A stretch of DNA of 64,000 bases from Mycobacteroides salmoniphilum (GCF_004924335.1 NZ_CP024633.1:2852001-2916000); one strand, 5' to 3'; counted from the first letter of the stretch, positions 44,852 through 55,607 are shown. Notes: generated by a model not told the origin, from the letters alone. Numbers and translations: made by a program.

Positions 44852-45727
44852 GTGGCACGGACAAATCCCGCGGCACAGACCGCATACGGCCCGATGGTCA
44901 TTGTGGCGATCGAGCAGCACGAGCCGCGCGGGTCCCGGATCGTCGATGACGACCTGGCGGTACGGATCCTGCCCGCCGGATTGCGGTGGTTTGTTCGTGC
45001 CACGGCCTGGACGAAGCTGCGGAAACTGTTGATCAGGCTGGGTGAGCGCAGCGGCCAGGGCGCCTGGTCGATCTTCGTGTGCCGTAAGCGCTACATCGAT
45101 GACCAACTCGCCTCGTGGGCAGGCACAGTGGAATCGGTTGTCAATTTGGGCGCCGGAATGGACACCCGGGGATGCCGACTGGCCCGAAGCTCACCGATAC
45201 CGGTGTTCGAGGTCGATCAACCGGTGAACATCGCGGCCAAACGGCGCGCGATCCAGAAGGCGGTCGGCGTAGTGCCGCCGTCGGTGCACCTTGTTCCTGT
45301 CGAATTCCAGCACGACAACCTGGCCGACGCGCTACGCCGGGCCGGGCACGACGTCACCGCACGTACCTTCTTCATCTGGGAGGGCGTCACGCAATACATT
45401 CCCGAACCGGCGGTCCGGTCGACACTCGACTACCTGAGCAGGGCTGCACCGGGCAGCCGTCTGGCCTTCACCTACGTGCAACGCGATTTCATCGATGGTT
45501 CGAACCTCTACGGGAACACGATTCTGTACAAAAGGTTTCGGATACGCAGCCAGGTATGGATGTTCGGCCTCGCCCCCGGTGCGGTGACACCCCTGCTCGC
45601 CGAGTACGGCTGGCGGGTAGTCGAAGATGTCAGCGGTCCCGATTTCCAGGAGCGCTATCTGACACCCGTTGGACGCGACCTCTCGACCACCGAACTGGAA
45701 CGGACCGTGCTCGCCGAAAAGATCTAG
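44852..45727 (+). CDS. SAM-dependent methyltransferase, TIGR00027 family, Rv2751-like
   Basis: A 291-residue methyltransferase related to leucine carboxyl methyltransferases. The SAM-binding motif is V-V-N-L-G-A-G-M-D-T-R; further marks are V-F-E-V-D-Q-P and F-I-W-E-G-V-T-Q-Y. The family is greatly expanded in mycobacteria. GTG 44852 is two bases after the SDR stop. Its TAG overlaps the converging rnj stop as CTAG. Confidence 0.87.
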   Translation: MARTNPAAQTAYGPMVIVAIEQHEPRGSRIVDDDLAVRILPAGLRWFVRATAWTKLRKLLIRLGERSGQGAWSIFVCRKRYIDDQLASWAGTVESVVNLGAGMDTRGCRLARSSPIPVFEVDQPVNIAAKRRAIQKAVGVVPPSVHLVPVEFQHDNLADALRRAGHDVTARTFFIWEGVTQYIPEPAVRSTLDYLSRAAPGSRLAFTYVQRDFIDGSNLYGNTILYKRFRIRSQVWMFGLAPGAVTPLLAEYGWRVVEDVSGPDFQERYLTPVGRDLSTTELERTVLAEKI

Positions 45728-47415
45728 CCCACCGTCAGCACAGTGGGCACGATCATCGGCTGACGGCGGTACTTCTCGCCAACCCACTTGCCCACCACGC
45801 GCCGCACAGCCTGCGCGATGCGGCCGGTATCGGTAACCGACTGTTCGGCAAGAGAATTCAACTCCGCAATAACGAGTTCGGTGACCGGATCGAGCGCCTT
45901 GGCATCATCGGAGAAGCCGCGTGAGAACAGCTGCGGCCTGCCGACGGCACGCCCGTCACTGCGCACCGCGACGGTGATCGCGATGAATCCCCCGCCACCC
46001 AGGGCCAGGCGCTCTCCCACAGTGACATCAGATACGTCACCGTCGACCAGGCCGTCGACAAACATCTTGCCCACCGGCACACGACCGGAGATGCGCACGC
46101 GCTCGTTGTGCAGGTCGACACTCACACCGTTCTCCGCCAGCACGATTCGGTTGTCGTCCACACCGGTCTTGACGGCGAGCCCCGCATTGGCACGCAGGTG
46201 CCGCCAGGTGCCGTGCACCGGCATCACATTGCGTGGCCGCACCGCGTTGTACAGGTACAGCAACTCCCCCGCGTAGGCGTGGCCCGAAACATGGACCCGT
46301 GCATGGGTATTCGTGACCACCCGGGTGCCCACCTTCGCGAGAGCGTCGATGATGCCGTAAACCGCCTCCTCGTTTCCGGGCACCAACGACGAGGACAGGA
46401 TGACCAAATCGTCGGTGGTGAGTGTGATCTGGCGGTGGTCGCCACGTGCCATCCGCGACAGCGCCGCCATCGGCTCACCCTGTGTACCGGTGGTGACCAT
46501 CACAACCCGTTGCGGCGCAAGCTCGTTCGCGGCTTCCACGTTGATAAGATTGCGATCATCGATATCGAGGAAGCCCAGATCGCGCGCAATGCCCATGTTG
46601 CGCACCATCGATCGGCCTACCAGTGCGACGCGCCGGCCGTGCGCCACCGAGGCGTCGATGATCTGTTGCACCCGGGCCACATTGCTGGCGAAACACGCGA
46701 TGATCACCCGTCCGCGGGCGGTCTCGATGAGCCGGTTGAGCGTCGGGGCGATCTCACTCTCCGACGGGCCCACACCCGGAATCTCGGAGTTGGTGGAGTC
46801 GACGAGGAACAGGTCGACTCCCCGGTCGCCCAGCCCGGACAGTCCCGGCAAGTCGGTCGGGCGGCGGTCCGGGGGCAGCGGATCAAGCTTGATATCGCCG
46901 GTGTGCAGGACCGTCCCGGCCTCGGTGTGCACGGCAATGGCAAGGGCGTCCGGAATGGAATGGTTGACCGCGAAGTACTCGCATTCAAAGGCGCCGTGGG
47001 TGGACCGCTCCCCCTCGGCGACCTTGACGAATCGCGGGGTGATGCGGTGTTCGCGGCACTTGGCCTCCACCAGCGCCAGCGTGAACGCCGAACCGACGAC
47101 GGGGATATCGGGGCGCATCTTGAGCAGGAACGGGATGGCCCCGATGTGATCCTCGTGCGCATGCGTGAGGACCAGCGCCTCGACATCGTCGAGGCGATCT
47201 TCGATAAGGCGGATGTCCGGGAGAATCAGGTCCACGCCGGGCTCTTCATGACCCGGGAAGAGCACTCCACAGTCGATGATGAGCAGACGGCCACGCAGCT
47301 CGAAAACCGTCATGTTGCGGCCGATTTCGCTGATACCGCCCAGTGCAGTGACACGCAGCGCGCCCTCGGCGAGCGGTCCGGGCGCACGCAGGTTATCGGG
47401 TGGGGTGAGAGCCAC
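45724..47415 (-). CDS. rnj: Ribonuclease J
   Basis: A 563-residue metallo-beta-lactamase/beta-CASP nuclease. The zinc motif H-A-H-E-D-H is near residue 85, with D-I-K-L-D near 175 and H-V-S-G-H-A near 375. It has 5'-exonuclease and endonuclease activity and takes part in RNA maturation and decay. The GTG start follows the dapA TAG with no base between, so dapA and rnj form an operon, as in M. tuberculosis (Rv2753c-Rv2752c). Confidence 0.95.
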   Translation of the reverse strand: MALTPPDNLRAPGPLAEGALRVTALGGISEIGRNMTVFELRGRLLIIDCGVLFPGHEEPGVDLILPDIRLIEDRLDDVEALVLTHAHEDHIGAIPFLLKMRPDIPVVGSAFTLALVEAKCREHRITPRFVKVAEGERSTHGAFECEYFAVNHSIPDALAIAVHTEAGTVLHTGDIKLDPLPPDRRPTDLPGLSGLGDRGVDLFLVDSTNSEIPGVGPSESEIAPTLNRLIETARGRVIIACFASNVARVQQIIDASVAHGRRVALVGRSMVRNMGIARDLGFLDIDDRNLINVEAANELAPQRVVMVTTGTQGEPMAALSRMARGDHRQITLTTDDLVILSSSLVPGNEEAVYGIIDALAKVGTRVVTNTHARVHVSGHAYAGELLYLYNAVRPRNVMPVHGTWRHLRANAGLAVKTGVDDNRIVLAENGVSVDLHNERVRISGRVPVGKMFVDGLVDGDVSDVTVGERLALGGGGFIAITVAVRSDGRAVGRPQLFSRGFSDDAKALDPVTELVIAELNSLAEQSVTDTGRIAQAVRRVVGKWVGEKYRRQPMIVPTVLTVG

Positions 47416-48360
<945 letters not shown>

Positions 48361-49113
48361 TTATCCCTCGTAAACCAACGGGGAGATCGCGACCTCGGTG
48401 CCGTCGGCCAAGGTTGCGATGTCGAAGTCGCCAAAGATCGACGGCGCCAGGTCGGCGAGCTGACGCAGGCAGGCTATCGCCAGCCGGCGAATCTCCACGT
48501 CGGCGTGCTCGCTGGCGCGCATGGCGATGAAGTGCCGCCAGGCCCGGTAGTTCCCGGTGACGACGATGCGGGTCTCGGTGGCATTGGGCAGCACCGACCG
48601 GGCCGCCTGTCGCGCCTGCTTACGCCGCAACACGGCATTGGGGACGTCGGCGAGCTTGGATTCCAGCTTCTCCAGGAGCTCGACGTAGGCCGCACGGCTG
48701 GCATCGGTGGCCGTGCGCAGCAGCTCCACCAGCTCGGGATCATCCTCGACGGCAGGCGGTAGCACCACGTTGGAGTCCGCCTCGGGGACAAATCGCTGCG
48801 ACAGCTGCGAGTAGGAGAAGTGGCGGTGGCGGATCAGCTCGTGCGTGCACGACCGGGAGATTCCGGTGATGTAGAAGGTGACCGAGGCGTGCTCGAGCAG
48901 CGAGAGATGTCCCACCTCGATGACGTGGCGCAGATAGCTCTCGTTGGTGGCGGTGCGCGGGTTGGGCTTGGACCAGCTTTGATAGCAGGCCCGGCCGGCG
49001 AATTCGACGAGCGCCGAGCCGCCATCGGCATCGGTACTCCAGTCGATATCCGGAGGTGCGATGAAGTCGGTCTTCGCTATCAGCTGCACGCGCAGCGGCA
49101 CGATCTCTGCCAC
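48361..49113 (-). CDS. thyX: Flavin-dependent thymidylate synthase
   Basis: A 250-residue ThyX with the signature [13 protein letters not shown] near residue 95. It methylates dUMP using methylenetetrahydrofolate, FAD and NADPH. The GTG start at 49113 gives [11 protein letters not shown], the same opening as M. tuberculosis ThyX, so the longer frame is not used. The classical ThyA is also encoded in this window. Confidence 0.96.
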   Translation of the reverse strand: MAEIVPLRVQLIAKTDFIAPPDIDWSTDADGGSALVEFAGRACYQSWSKPNPRTATNESYLRHVIEVGHLSLLEHASVTFYITGISRSCTHELIRHRHFSYSQLSQRFVPEADSNVVLPPAVEDDPELVELLRTATDASRAAYVELLEKLESKLADVPNAVLRRKQARQAARSVLPNATETRIVVTGNYRAWRHFIAMRASEHADVEIRRLAIACLRQLADLAPSIFGDFDIATLADGTEVAISPLVYEG

Positions 49114-49213
49114 GCGCCACACCCTATCGGCGGTCGTGGCCGACCGATCACCGGCACAAGCCCGCCGACGGTCTCGATATGCATTCCGCAACTCCCCCAG
49201 CTAGCTTTGACGT

Positions 49214-49897
49214 GTGCGCATCCTCGAATGGCAAACCGGCGATCGCGATGAGCTGCGAGGCTTCATCCGCCAGTATCTCGTCGCCGGCTTCTGGTCACGG
49301 GACGAGGTAGCAGAGTCTGTCGCCGAGTGGGTGGACGATTCCGGCCAGGTCGATCCCGATGAGGCCGCGGCCCTGGTGCAGCAGATGTGGAACGAGCGTC
49401 TCGCCGAACAGGCGACGTGGGCCGACACCGGCGACTACGGCCGGCTCCAGTACACGTTCGCCCACCTGGAATCCGAGGGCATCCTCGCGCGCATGTGCTT
49501 CGCCTGCTGCAGAACCTGCGGCACCTCCGAGATCGACTTCGAGCGCACCATCAATCCGGATCCGCCCGATTGGTACCGCTACCACCAGTGGGCTTTCCAC
49601 GAGCAAGATGCACTGCGCCTTGCCGACGACAATCCAATTCTTTACTTGGGGTACAGCGCGTTTCGCGCCCACCCTGGGTTGCCGACAGACCTGCTGGAGG
49701 CGTATCAGCGCAACGAGCCGGATGCCGAGGCCCAGGTTCACGAACGAACCGACGCCATCGTGGGCCGCCGCATTGTGCAACTGGCGCAGCACTTCGGCCT
49801 GGACACGTCGTGGTCCGGGTCGGGGAAGGCCAGGATCGAAGTGCACGCCGATCAGTGGCGCAAACCGCTGCCGGTCGGCTCCCCGCCGACGCGATAG
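49214..49897 (+). CDS. DUF6891-like conserved protein
   Basis: A 227-residue soluble protein. The stretch M-C-F-A-C-C-R-T-C-G-T-S-E-I near residue 94 holds a cluster of cysteines (C-x2-C-x2-C) that could bind zinc or iron-sulfur. Other features: acidic N-terminal helices and the Y-H-Q-W-A-F-H-E-Q-D segment. I believe it belongs to DUF6891, whose role is unknown. GTG start. It runs toward the YceI gene in the same direction, 22 bases apart. Confidence 0.65.
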   Translation: MRILEWQTGDRDELRGFIRQYLVAGFWSRDEVAESVAEWVDDSGQVDPDEAAALVQQMWNERLAEQATWADTGDYGRLQYTFAHLESEGILARMCFACCRTCGTSEIDFERTINPDPPDWYRYHQWAFHEQDALRLADDNPILYLGYSAFRAHPGLPTDLLEAYQRNEPDAEAQVHERTDAIVGRRIVQLAQHFGLDTSWSGSGKARIEVHADQWRKPLPVGSPPTR

Positions 49898-49919
49898 GCC
49901 CCACCTTTACGATCGGCCG

Positions 49920-50462
49920 GTGAGCTCCTGGACGCTCGGACCCGAGCACGGCACGCTAACCCTGCGCACCGGCGTCACCGGACGCGCGGCCCGGATAGGC
50001 CACCGTCTCACGATCGTCATGGACTCCTGGACCATCTCGGTGGAGGAAGCCGATGGCCAACCAGCGTCCGCCACCCTTGTTGTCGATGTGAACTCCCTGC
50101 GAGTCGACAGTGGCGAGGGCGGCCTGACACCCCTGAGCACACCGGAGAAGGCAGTCGTGCGGGCCAACGCGCTGAAGACACTGGATGCCAAGCGATTTCC
50201 CACTATCGAATTCCGTGCCGAGACGATCACCGAGGCGGTCGCGGGCTATCGCATGCATGGCTCCCTGACCATTCACGGGACAACCCAGATGGTCGATATC
50301 GACCTTGCCGCCACCGACGACGGTGAAGGCAAGCAGCTGAGCCTGACCACGGAGGTGTCACAGCGGGCCTATCGGGTGAAGCCGTTTTCGATGGCGATGG
50401 GATCACTGAAGGTCGCCGACCTGGTCACCGTGTCGTTCGAAGGACGCCGCCCAGGGGCTTGA
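49920..50462 (+). CDS. YceI-like lipocalin-fold protein
   Basis: A 180-residue YceI protein beginning S-S-W-T-L-G-P-E-H-G-T-L and carrying V-D-V-N-S-L-R-V, R-F-P-T-I-E-F and M-H-G-S-L-T-I-H-G-T-T. This fold binds long isoprenoid or amphipathic molecules in an eight-stranded barrel. No signal peptide, so cytoplasmic. The GTG start is chosen from the family N-terminus. Its end overlaps the converging DNA glycosylase gene by 38 bases. Confidence 0.85.
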   Translation: MSSWTLGPEHGTLTLRTGVTGRAARIGHRLTIVMDSWTISVEEADGQPASATLVVDVNSLRVDSGEGGLTPLSTPEKAVVRANALKTLDAKRFPTIEFRAETITEAVAGYRMHGSLTIHGTTQMVDIDLAATDDGEGKQLSLTTEVSQRAYRVKPFSMAMGSLKVADLVTVSFEGRRPGA

Positions 50463-51648
50463 CCACGTCACCGCGCTTCCCGACGGCGACGCCCTCAAGA
50501 CCGAGCCACGACGCCATGGTGCGGAGCTGTTCGGCCAACGGCCCGGCGATGCGCGAGGGATCCTGCCCCTGTTCCGCGAACGCCCCGATGGCGTTGAGGG
50601 TCCCGGCCGCACGATCGGCCTTGAGGTCGACCCTGCCGACAAGATGCCCGTCGAGCAGAAACGGCCAGACGTAATAGCCGTACTGCCGCTTGGGTGCCGG
50701 GGTGTAGATCTCGATGCGATAGTGAAAGTCGAAGAGGCGCTCGACCCTGGGACGGAAGAAGATCAGCGGATCAAAGGGGCACAGCAGCGCGGTGCCACGA
50801 TCCACGCGTGGAATCGTCTGCCCGGGGTCCAGATAAGCCGGCGCGTTCCACCCGTCGACGGCCACCTTCTCCACTTCCCCCGCATCGGCGAGCGCGGCCA
50901 GCGCCGGTTTGATCTGTCCCGCCGCGAGCCGGAAGTAGTCGCGGATGTCAGCTTCAGTTCCCAGGCCCAGCGCACGCACCGCCCGGCGGGTGAGTTCCAG
51001 CACCGCCTCCTCATCGGAGACCTCGCGTCGGTAGATGTCCGCGGGAATCACCTTGTGCGCCAGCTGGTAATGCCGCGAGAACCCGACGCGTTTATCGGTG
51101 GTCAGCTCACCCGAGGAGAACAGGGCTTCGGCAATCCACTTGGTCTCGCTGCGGTCCCACCACGGGCCCTTGCGTCCCGGTGCTTCCCGCTCCAGGTGGG
51201 CCTCGATCTGTCCGGCCGTGCACGGCCCGAGCTCGGCGACGGCGGCGAGAACCTCCTCGACCAGGCGCGGATTCTCCTCAACGAACTTTCGCGCCCATCG
51301 CCCATGCTGGTACTCGCGCATACGCCATCGCATCAGCGGCCAGTCCTGGATGGACATCAGCGCCGCCTCGTGCGCCCAGTACTCGATGAGTAGCCGTGGC
51401 GTGCGCGCGCTGTGACTCCAGGCGGCGTCGTCGAGAAGCGTGCGATCGTAGGGCCCGAGCCTGCTGAACACCGGCGCATAGTGGGCACGCACCGCGACCG
51501 ATACCGAATCCAGCTGCAGCACCTGGATTCTTGAGATGAGCTTGCGCACGTGCGCACGGGTCACCGAAGTCGCGGACGGACCGGTGAAGCCCTGCGCCGC
51601 GATCGCGATGCGGCGCGCCTGCGCGACGTTCAATGTCGAGCGGCTCAA
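50425..51648 (-). CDS. AlkZ/YcaQ-type winged-helix DNA glycosylase
   Basis: A 407-residue protein of the winged-helix DNA-binding (HTH_42) family. The catalytic Q-x-D motif is present in V-L-Q-L-D-S-V-S near residue 44. Marks further on are W-S-H-S-A-R-T-P-R-L and L-L-C-P-F-D-P-L-I. Relatives AlkZ and YcaQ unhook interstrand crosslinks or alkylated bases. The start is TTG at 51648, which overlaps the upstream TGA as TTGA. Confidence 0.83.
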   Translation of the reverse strand: MSRSTLNVAQARRIAIAAQGFTGPSATSVTRAHVRKLISRIQVLQLDSVSVAVRAHYAPVFSRLGPYDRTLLDDAAWSHSARTPRLLIEYWAHEAALMSIQDWPLMRWRMREYQHGRWARKFVEENPRLVEEVLAAVAELGPCTAGQIEAHLEREAPGRKGPWWDRSETKWIAEALFSSGELTTDKRVGFSRHYQLAHKVIPADIYRREVSDEEAVLELTRRAVRALGLGTEADIRDYFRLAAGQIKPALAALADAGEVEKVAVDGWNAPAYLDPGQTIPRVDRGTALLCPFDPLIFFRPRVERLFDFHYRIEIYTPAPKRQYGYYVWPFLLDGHLVGRVDLKADRAAGTLNAIGAFAEQGQDPSRIAGPLAEQLRTMASWLGLEGVAVGKRGDVVKPLGGVLRTTR

Positions 51649-52310
51649 CGCGTTCCCACAAGGCGGGCCAGCCAGTCGGCGTCGGACGGGTCCACCATCT
51701 CCCCCGAGCTGTCGATGACGGCGGGGACGCCGCCCAGGCCGTGATCCGTCAGCTGCTGCTCATTACCCGCTGTTCGTTGGCGATCGGCATCGCTGACCTG
51801 AAGAGATGAAATATCGTGCAGCACATCGCCCGTCACTCCGACCCCGGCGGCAATGTCGCTGATCTGGAGATTGGTGAGGTTGCCCACGCCTTCGGCCGGT
51901 TGCCTCCGGAACATCTCACCGATGAAACCCTGGATCACAGGGTCCGCGGCACCCGACCTGTCGATCAGGAACAGGGCGGCCGCGGCCCGCGACGAATAGT
52001 CGCCACTGGCCGAGATCGGGTCCAGAAAGCTCACCGGTCGATAGGTCACCTGCAGTCGTCCCTCGGTGACGTACTTCGTGATCTCCTCGCCGTATTCGGC
52101 TTCGAATCGCTGGCAGAACGGGCATTGAAAATCGACGAACACGGTGATCCCGGTGGCGACGTCACCGGCGCCGCCCACCGTCACACCGGCGCCCTGGCTA
52201 CTCCCCCAGCCCGCCGCCTCCGCGGGTGCCGACGCGGTTCCGTCAATGACGCGACTGCAGCCGGTGAGCACCCACACCATGACGGTCACGAGAAGCAGGG
52301 CACGCTTCAC
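51645..52310 (-). CDS. DsbA-like thioredoxin-fold lipoprotein
   Basis: A 221-residue exported lipoprotein. The signal [12 protein letters not shown] ends in the lipobox L-T-G-C (Cys18). The active site is D-F-Q-C-P-F-C (Cys63, Cys66) and the cis-proline loop is G-V-P-A-V. It should act in the cell envelope as a thiol oxidoreductase. The GTG start overlaps the dfrA TGA as GTGA; the longer frame would bury the signal peptide. It is third in the thyA-dfrA operon. Confidence 0.85.
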   Translation of the reverse strand: MKRALLLVTVMVWVLTGCSRVIDGTASAPAEAAGWGSSQGAGVTVGGAGDVATGITVFVDFQCPFCQRFEAEYGEEITKYVTEGRLQVTYRPVSFLDPISASGDYSSRAAAALFLIDRSGAADPVIQGFIGEMFRRQPAEGVGNLTNLQISDIAAGVGVTGDVLHDISSLQVSDADRQRTAGNEQQLTDHGLGGVPAVIDSSGEMVDPSDADWLARLVGTR

Positions 52311-52798
52311 CCATCGACCTTCCGGTAGCTCAGGAACTGGTACCTCAATCCGGATGCGCTTGTCTGCCAATCATTTCCCTCGACCACCCAACTCTCGTCG
52401 AGCTCCGGCGCGAGGGCATCGCCCGGCACATCGGCGTCCACCACGGTCACCTCGCATCGCTGCGCCAACGGCAGGAACAGCCGGTAGATTTCCCCGCCTC
52501 CGATGACCCAGGGGGCCTCATCGGAGGCAGCCAACGCGGCGTCCAAGCATCCGACGGCCAATGCGCCGTCCGGTTCGAACAACGCATCCCGGGTGAGCAC
52601 GATATTGGGCCGCCCCGGCAGCGGCCGAACACTGGAGGGCAGCGACTCCCAGGTCTTGCGCCCCATGATCACCGTGTGCCCCATAGTGATTGCCTTGAAG
52701 CGCGTCTGATCTTCCGGTAGCCGCCACGGGATGGCGCCATCCGCACCGATGACGCCGTCGCGGGATTGTGCCCAGATCAGCCCGATCGTTCCCGTCAT
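52307..52798 (-). CDS. dfrA: Dihydrofolate reductase
   Basis: A 163-residue DHFR. It shows I-G-L-I-W-A-Q-S near the start, the substrate Asp in [18 protein letters not shown] and the NADPH loop W-V-I-G-G-G-E-I-Y. It regenerates tetrahydrofolate consumed by ThyA. ATG 52798 overlaps the thyA TGA (ATGA), a tight coupling of the two cycle enzymes. Confidence 0.96.
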   Translation of the reverse strand: MTGTIGLIWAQSRDGVIGADGAIPWRLPEDQTRFKAITMGHTVIMGRKTWESLPSSVRPLPGRPNIVLTRDALFEPDGALAVGCLDAALAASDEAPWVIGGGEIYRLFLPLAQRCEVTVVDADVPGDALAPELDESWVVEGNDWQTSASGLRYQFLSYRKVDG

Positions 52799-53595
52799 AC
52801 CGCGACAGGCGCCTTGATGGCCGGATGATGCTGATAGTTCTCGACCGTGATGTCCTCGTATTCGTAGTCGAAAATCGAATCACGCTGCGCCAGAACCAGC
52901 CTGGGATACGGATAGGGATCGCGGCTGAGCTGCTCGGTGACCTGCTCGACGTGGTTGTCGTAGATATGGCAGTCACCGCCGGTCCACACGAAGTCGCCCA
53001 CTCCGAGCCCCGCCTGTGCTGCCATCATGTGGGTGAGCAGCGCATAGCTGGCGATGTTGAACGGAACTCCGAGGAACAGGTCGGCGCTGCGCTGATACAG
53101 CTGGCAGCTCAGCTTGCCGTCGGCGACATAGAACTGAAAAAAGGCGTGACAGGGTGGCAGCGCCATCTGCGGGATCTCGCCGACGTTCCAGGCCGAGACA
53201 ATGTTGCGGCGTGAATCGGGGTCGGCGCGCAGCAGGTCGAGCGCAGCACTGATCTGGTCGATGTGCTCCCCCGACGGGGTGGGCCAGGATCGCCATTGCA
53301 CCCCGTACACCGGACCCAACTCGCCTGCCTCCGATGCCCACTCGTCCCAGATGGTGACCCCGCGCTCCTGGAGCCAGCGGACATTGGATTCGCCGCGCAG
53401 GAACCACAGCAGCTCGTAGATCACCGACTTCAGGTGAACCCTCTTGGTGGTGATCAGCGGGAAGCCGTCGTCCAGGCGATAGCGCAGCTGGTGACCGAAG
53501 ACGCTGCGCGTGCCGGTGCCGGTGCGATCCGACTTGGGCGTGCCCTGGTCGAGCACGAGACGCAACAGATCCTCGTAAGGAGTGGGAACGGGCAC
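52795..53595 (-). CDS. thyA: Thymidylate synthase, classical
   Basis: A 266-residue ThyA. The catalytic cysteine is in [11 protein letters not shown]; other marks are D-R-T-G-T-G-T, the arginine loop D-P-D-S-R-R-N-I and C-Q-L-Y-Q-R-S-A-D. It makes dTMP from dUMP and oxidises the folate to dihydrofolate, which DfrA then reduces. First gene of the operon thyA-dfrA-DsbA-like-AlkZ-like. Confidence 0.97.
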   Translation of the reverse strand: MPVPTPYEDLLRLVLDQGTPKSDRTGTGTRSVFGHQLRYRLDDGFPLITTKRVHLKSVIYELLWFLRGESNVRWLQERGVTIWDEWASEAGELGPVYGVQWRSWPTPSGEHIDQISAALDLLRADPDSRRNIVSAWNVGEIPQMALPPCHAFFQFYVADGKLSCQLYQRSADLFLGVPFNIASYALLTHMMAAQAGLGVGDFVWTGGDCHIYDNHVEQVTEQLSRDPYPYPRLVLAQRDSIFDYEYEDITVENYQHHPAIKAPVAV

Positions 53596-53669
53596 GCGGC
53601 TAGCTTACTTCCCGGCTCCGACGATGCCGGGTCCCCGACGCACCGAGAGCGCCCTGCACAGAGCGCCTT

Positions 53670-54965
53670 CTATCGTTTCGCAAGTGTGTGAACCCGCGCG
53701 ACGATGTCCGCGCGCAGCACGCGCAGCTGTGTATCGGTCAGCGATTCGGCGGGGAATTTGCACACGATGGTGAACTCGTCGCCGATGGAGTAGACCTCGT
53801 AGCGGGATGCCTGCGGCACGGATGCACCGTCCGTGATCGTGGTTCGCGGCGTGCTGAGCTGGGCGTCGAAGTCCTCCAGGAACAGCTCCGCCGGCAAGGG
53901 CGGGATGGGCAGAATTCCAGGATTGGTGATCCGGATGAATGGCCCGAAATCACCCGCCAAGAACCCGTCACCGATGTGGTGCACGCTCTGCAGGAGAAAT
54001 CCGCTGTCGATGTCCTCGTGGATTTGACGTGCCACTTCGGCGCCGATCTGCACAGGGTCATCGTTTACGCGGACCATCACTTGACTTCGCGCGATCATGA
54101 TTCCGTTGGCGATCTCGCCGAGTTCGGCGGGAGGTGTCAGGTGCTTGCGATAGTCCACGAGTGACTCGAAGCCCAGGTTCACCGGCGCATCGTCGTCGAC
54201 CGGGATCAGCGCACGTTCCGCCAGTGCGATGACACCGGTGATGAGCGTGTTCACGGTCGTGTGGCGTTGCCGCGCCGCGGCGCGCAACGCGGCGGACACC
54301 TCCGAGTCGAAGCGTTGCTTCCACCCCAGCACGGTTCGCGGTGCGGTGGGGTTTTCCTGCGGCTGACCGCCCCAGGCCGTGTCGCCGAACCAGTGTTTGA
54401 CCGGAAGCGTGGTTCGCAGCAGGCCCCGGCTCTCCATCGCGGACTCCGGGGCCACTGGAATCGGCTGGCGTTGCGCCTGAGGAGCTTCGCCCGTCATCAC
54501 GATATGGGTGTAGAGCTCCCACAATTCGTGGAAGTAGACGTAACTCAGGCGCGCGTCCGCGATCGAATGATCTACCCCCACCGCGACCGCGCTACCGGCT
54601 TCCCGTGGATGGACCAGGACCGCGAACGTTCCAGCATCGAGCGAAAGCACCGGCAGCGTTGCGACATCGTCGAGCGGCTCAGCCCGCATGGATACCGCGG
54701 AGGCTCGTACGGGCTCGGTGGTGACCCGAAAGCGACGGCCGACGGGATCGACGCGTGCCGCGAGGAAAGGGTGCTTGCGTTGCAGAACCGTCGCTGCGGC
54801 ACTCAATGCGGCGACGTCCAGGTCACCCCGCAGCCAGGCCACGTACCAGATGGTTGTGTACTTGCGCAGATGGTTCAATTCCGACTCTGCCACCGAGAGC
54901 ATCCGCTGAATATCGACGGTTTCGGCCGTGCGTAGTGTGACGTTCAAGGCGAATTCCGATTTCAT
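53670..54965 (-). CDS. PapA-like acyltransferase (condensation-domain fold)
   Basis: A 431-residue protein of the Pap/condensation superfamily. The catalytic H-x3-D motif is H-S-I-A-D at 133-137, in V-G-V-D-H-S-I-A-D, and the N-terminus resembles PapA5-type enzymes (V-A-E-S-E-L-N-H-L). Such enzymes esterify alcohols with polyketide or fatty acyl groups in mycobacterial surface lipids. No polyketide synthase lies beside it, so the acyl donor is unknown. No good ribosome site precedes ATG 54965; Met22 at 54902 is a possible start. The upstream region is strikingly AT-rich. Confidence 0.75.
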   Translation of the reverse strand: MKSEFALNVTLRTAETVDIQRMLSVAESELNHLRKYTTIWYVAWLRGDLDVAALSAAATVLQRKHPFLAARVDPVGRRFRVTTEPVRASAVSMRAEPLDDVATLPVLSLDAGTFAVLVHPREAGSAVAVGVDHSIADARLSYVYFHELWELYTHIVMTGEAPQAQRQPIPVAPESAMESRGLLRTTLPVKHWFGDTAWGGQPQENPTAPRTVLGWKQRFDSEVSAALRAAARQRHTTVNTLITGVIALAERALIPVDDDAPVNLGFESLVDYRKHLTPPAELGEIANGIMIARSQVMVRVNDDPVQIGAEVARQIHEDIDSGFLLQSVHHIGDGFLAGDFGPFIRITNPGILPIPPLPAELFLEDFDAQLSTPRTTITDGASVPQASRYEVYSIGDEFTIVCKFPAESLTDTQLRVLRADIVARVHTLAKR

Positions 54966-55022
54966 ATGGACTGAATAGATGAGCGTTATTCTATGTCCGT
55001 GATATGGATACTCCGCATATCC

Positions 55023-55036
55023 AGAGATTCATCTCT
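55023..55036. promoter_or_regulatory. Perfect palindrome in the AT-rich region before the PapA-like gene
   Basis: AGAGATTCATCTCT is a 14-base inverted repeat with a TC centre, 58 bases before the gene start. GGATA/TATCC lies just beside it. The surrounding 130 bases are much AT-richer than the rest of the window. Confidence 0.35.
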
Positions 55037-55126
55037 ATTAATATTTCGTAATCTCCGGAGCCCGATTTAACAGACTATTCCGAATATGACAGATTCGAAT
55101 GTGCCACCGAATTGCCAACCCTGCGG

Positions 55127-55597
55127 CTACGAGGTTTCCGAGGATCGATGTCGCAGTCTTCCACCCAGGCTGTGTAGCCCGCGCAGCGTCGTGCGCAGCG
55201 CATAGAACCCCGCGACCAGCGTCAATGCCAACATCACCAGGAACATGACCAGCCAGTTGGTCCGGGTGTGCTCGATGTTCCACCAGATCACGGTGAACAG
55301 AACGGCCCCGACGAACACCAGGATGTCGCGCCAGCTGCCCCCGTAGGAGAAAGCGGCCTCGCGCAACGAACGGCTGCGATCGGTGCTGGCGATCAGATCG
55401 TCGATCCGCTGATCGATGGTGCGCTGGAACGCGGCGCGACGTTCGGTCTGCTCCACGGGGATGCGATCGAGCAGATCGAGGTCTTTGGCGATCAACGCCC
55501 GGAAGTCCGGGGGCTTGAGATTGCCCGCCACCGCTCCCAGCAGGGCACCCCCGGCGATGGGCGCGGCCCCCAGGGCAAGTTCGGCAAGTCCGGGCAT
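55127..55597 (-). CDS. Membrane protein of unknown function
   Basis: A 156-residue protein: a glycine-rich hydrophobic start (G-A-A-P-I-A-G-G-A-L-L-G-A-V-A), a charged helical middle with several Arg/Asp/Glu, then two membrane helices (I-L-V-F-V-G-A-V-L-F-T-V-I-W-W and L-V-M-F-L-V-M-L-A-L-T-L-V-A-G). The tail is basic. Family not recognised. It follows the flavodoxin-fold gene by ten bases, and so is the end of the dapB operon. Confidence 0.68.
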   Translation of the reverse strand: MPGLAELALGAAPIAGGALLGAVAGNLKPPDFRALIAKDLDLLDRIPVEQTERRAAFQRTIDQRIDDLIASTDRSRSLREAAFSYGGSWRDILVFVGAVLFTVIWWNIEHTRTNWLVMFLVMLALTLVAGFYALRTTLRGLHSLGGRLRHRSSETS

Positions 55598-55607
55598 GCC
55601 AGTCTCC

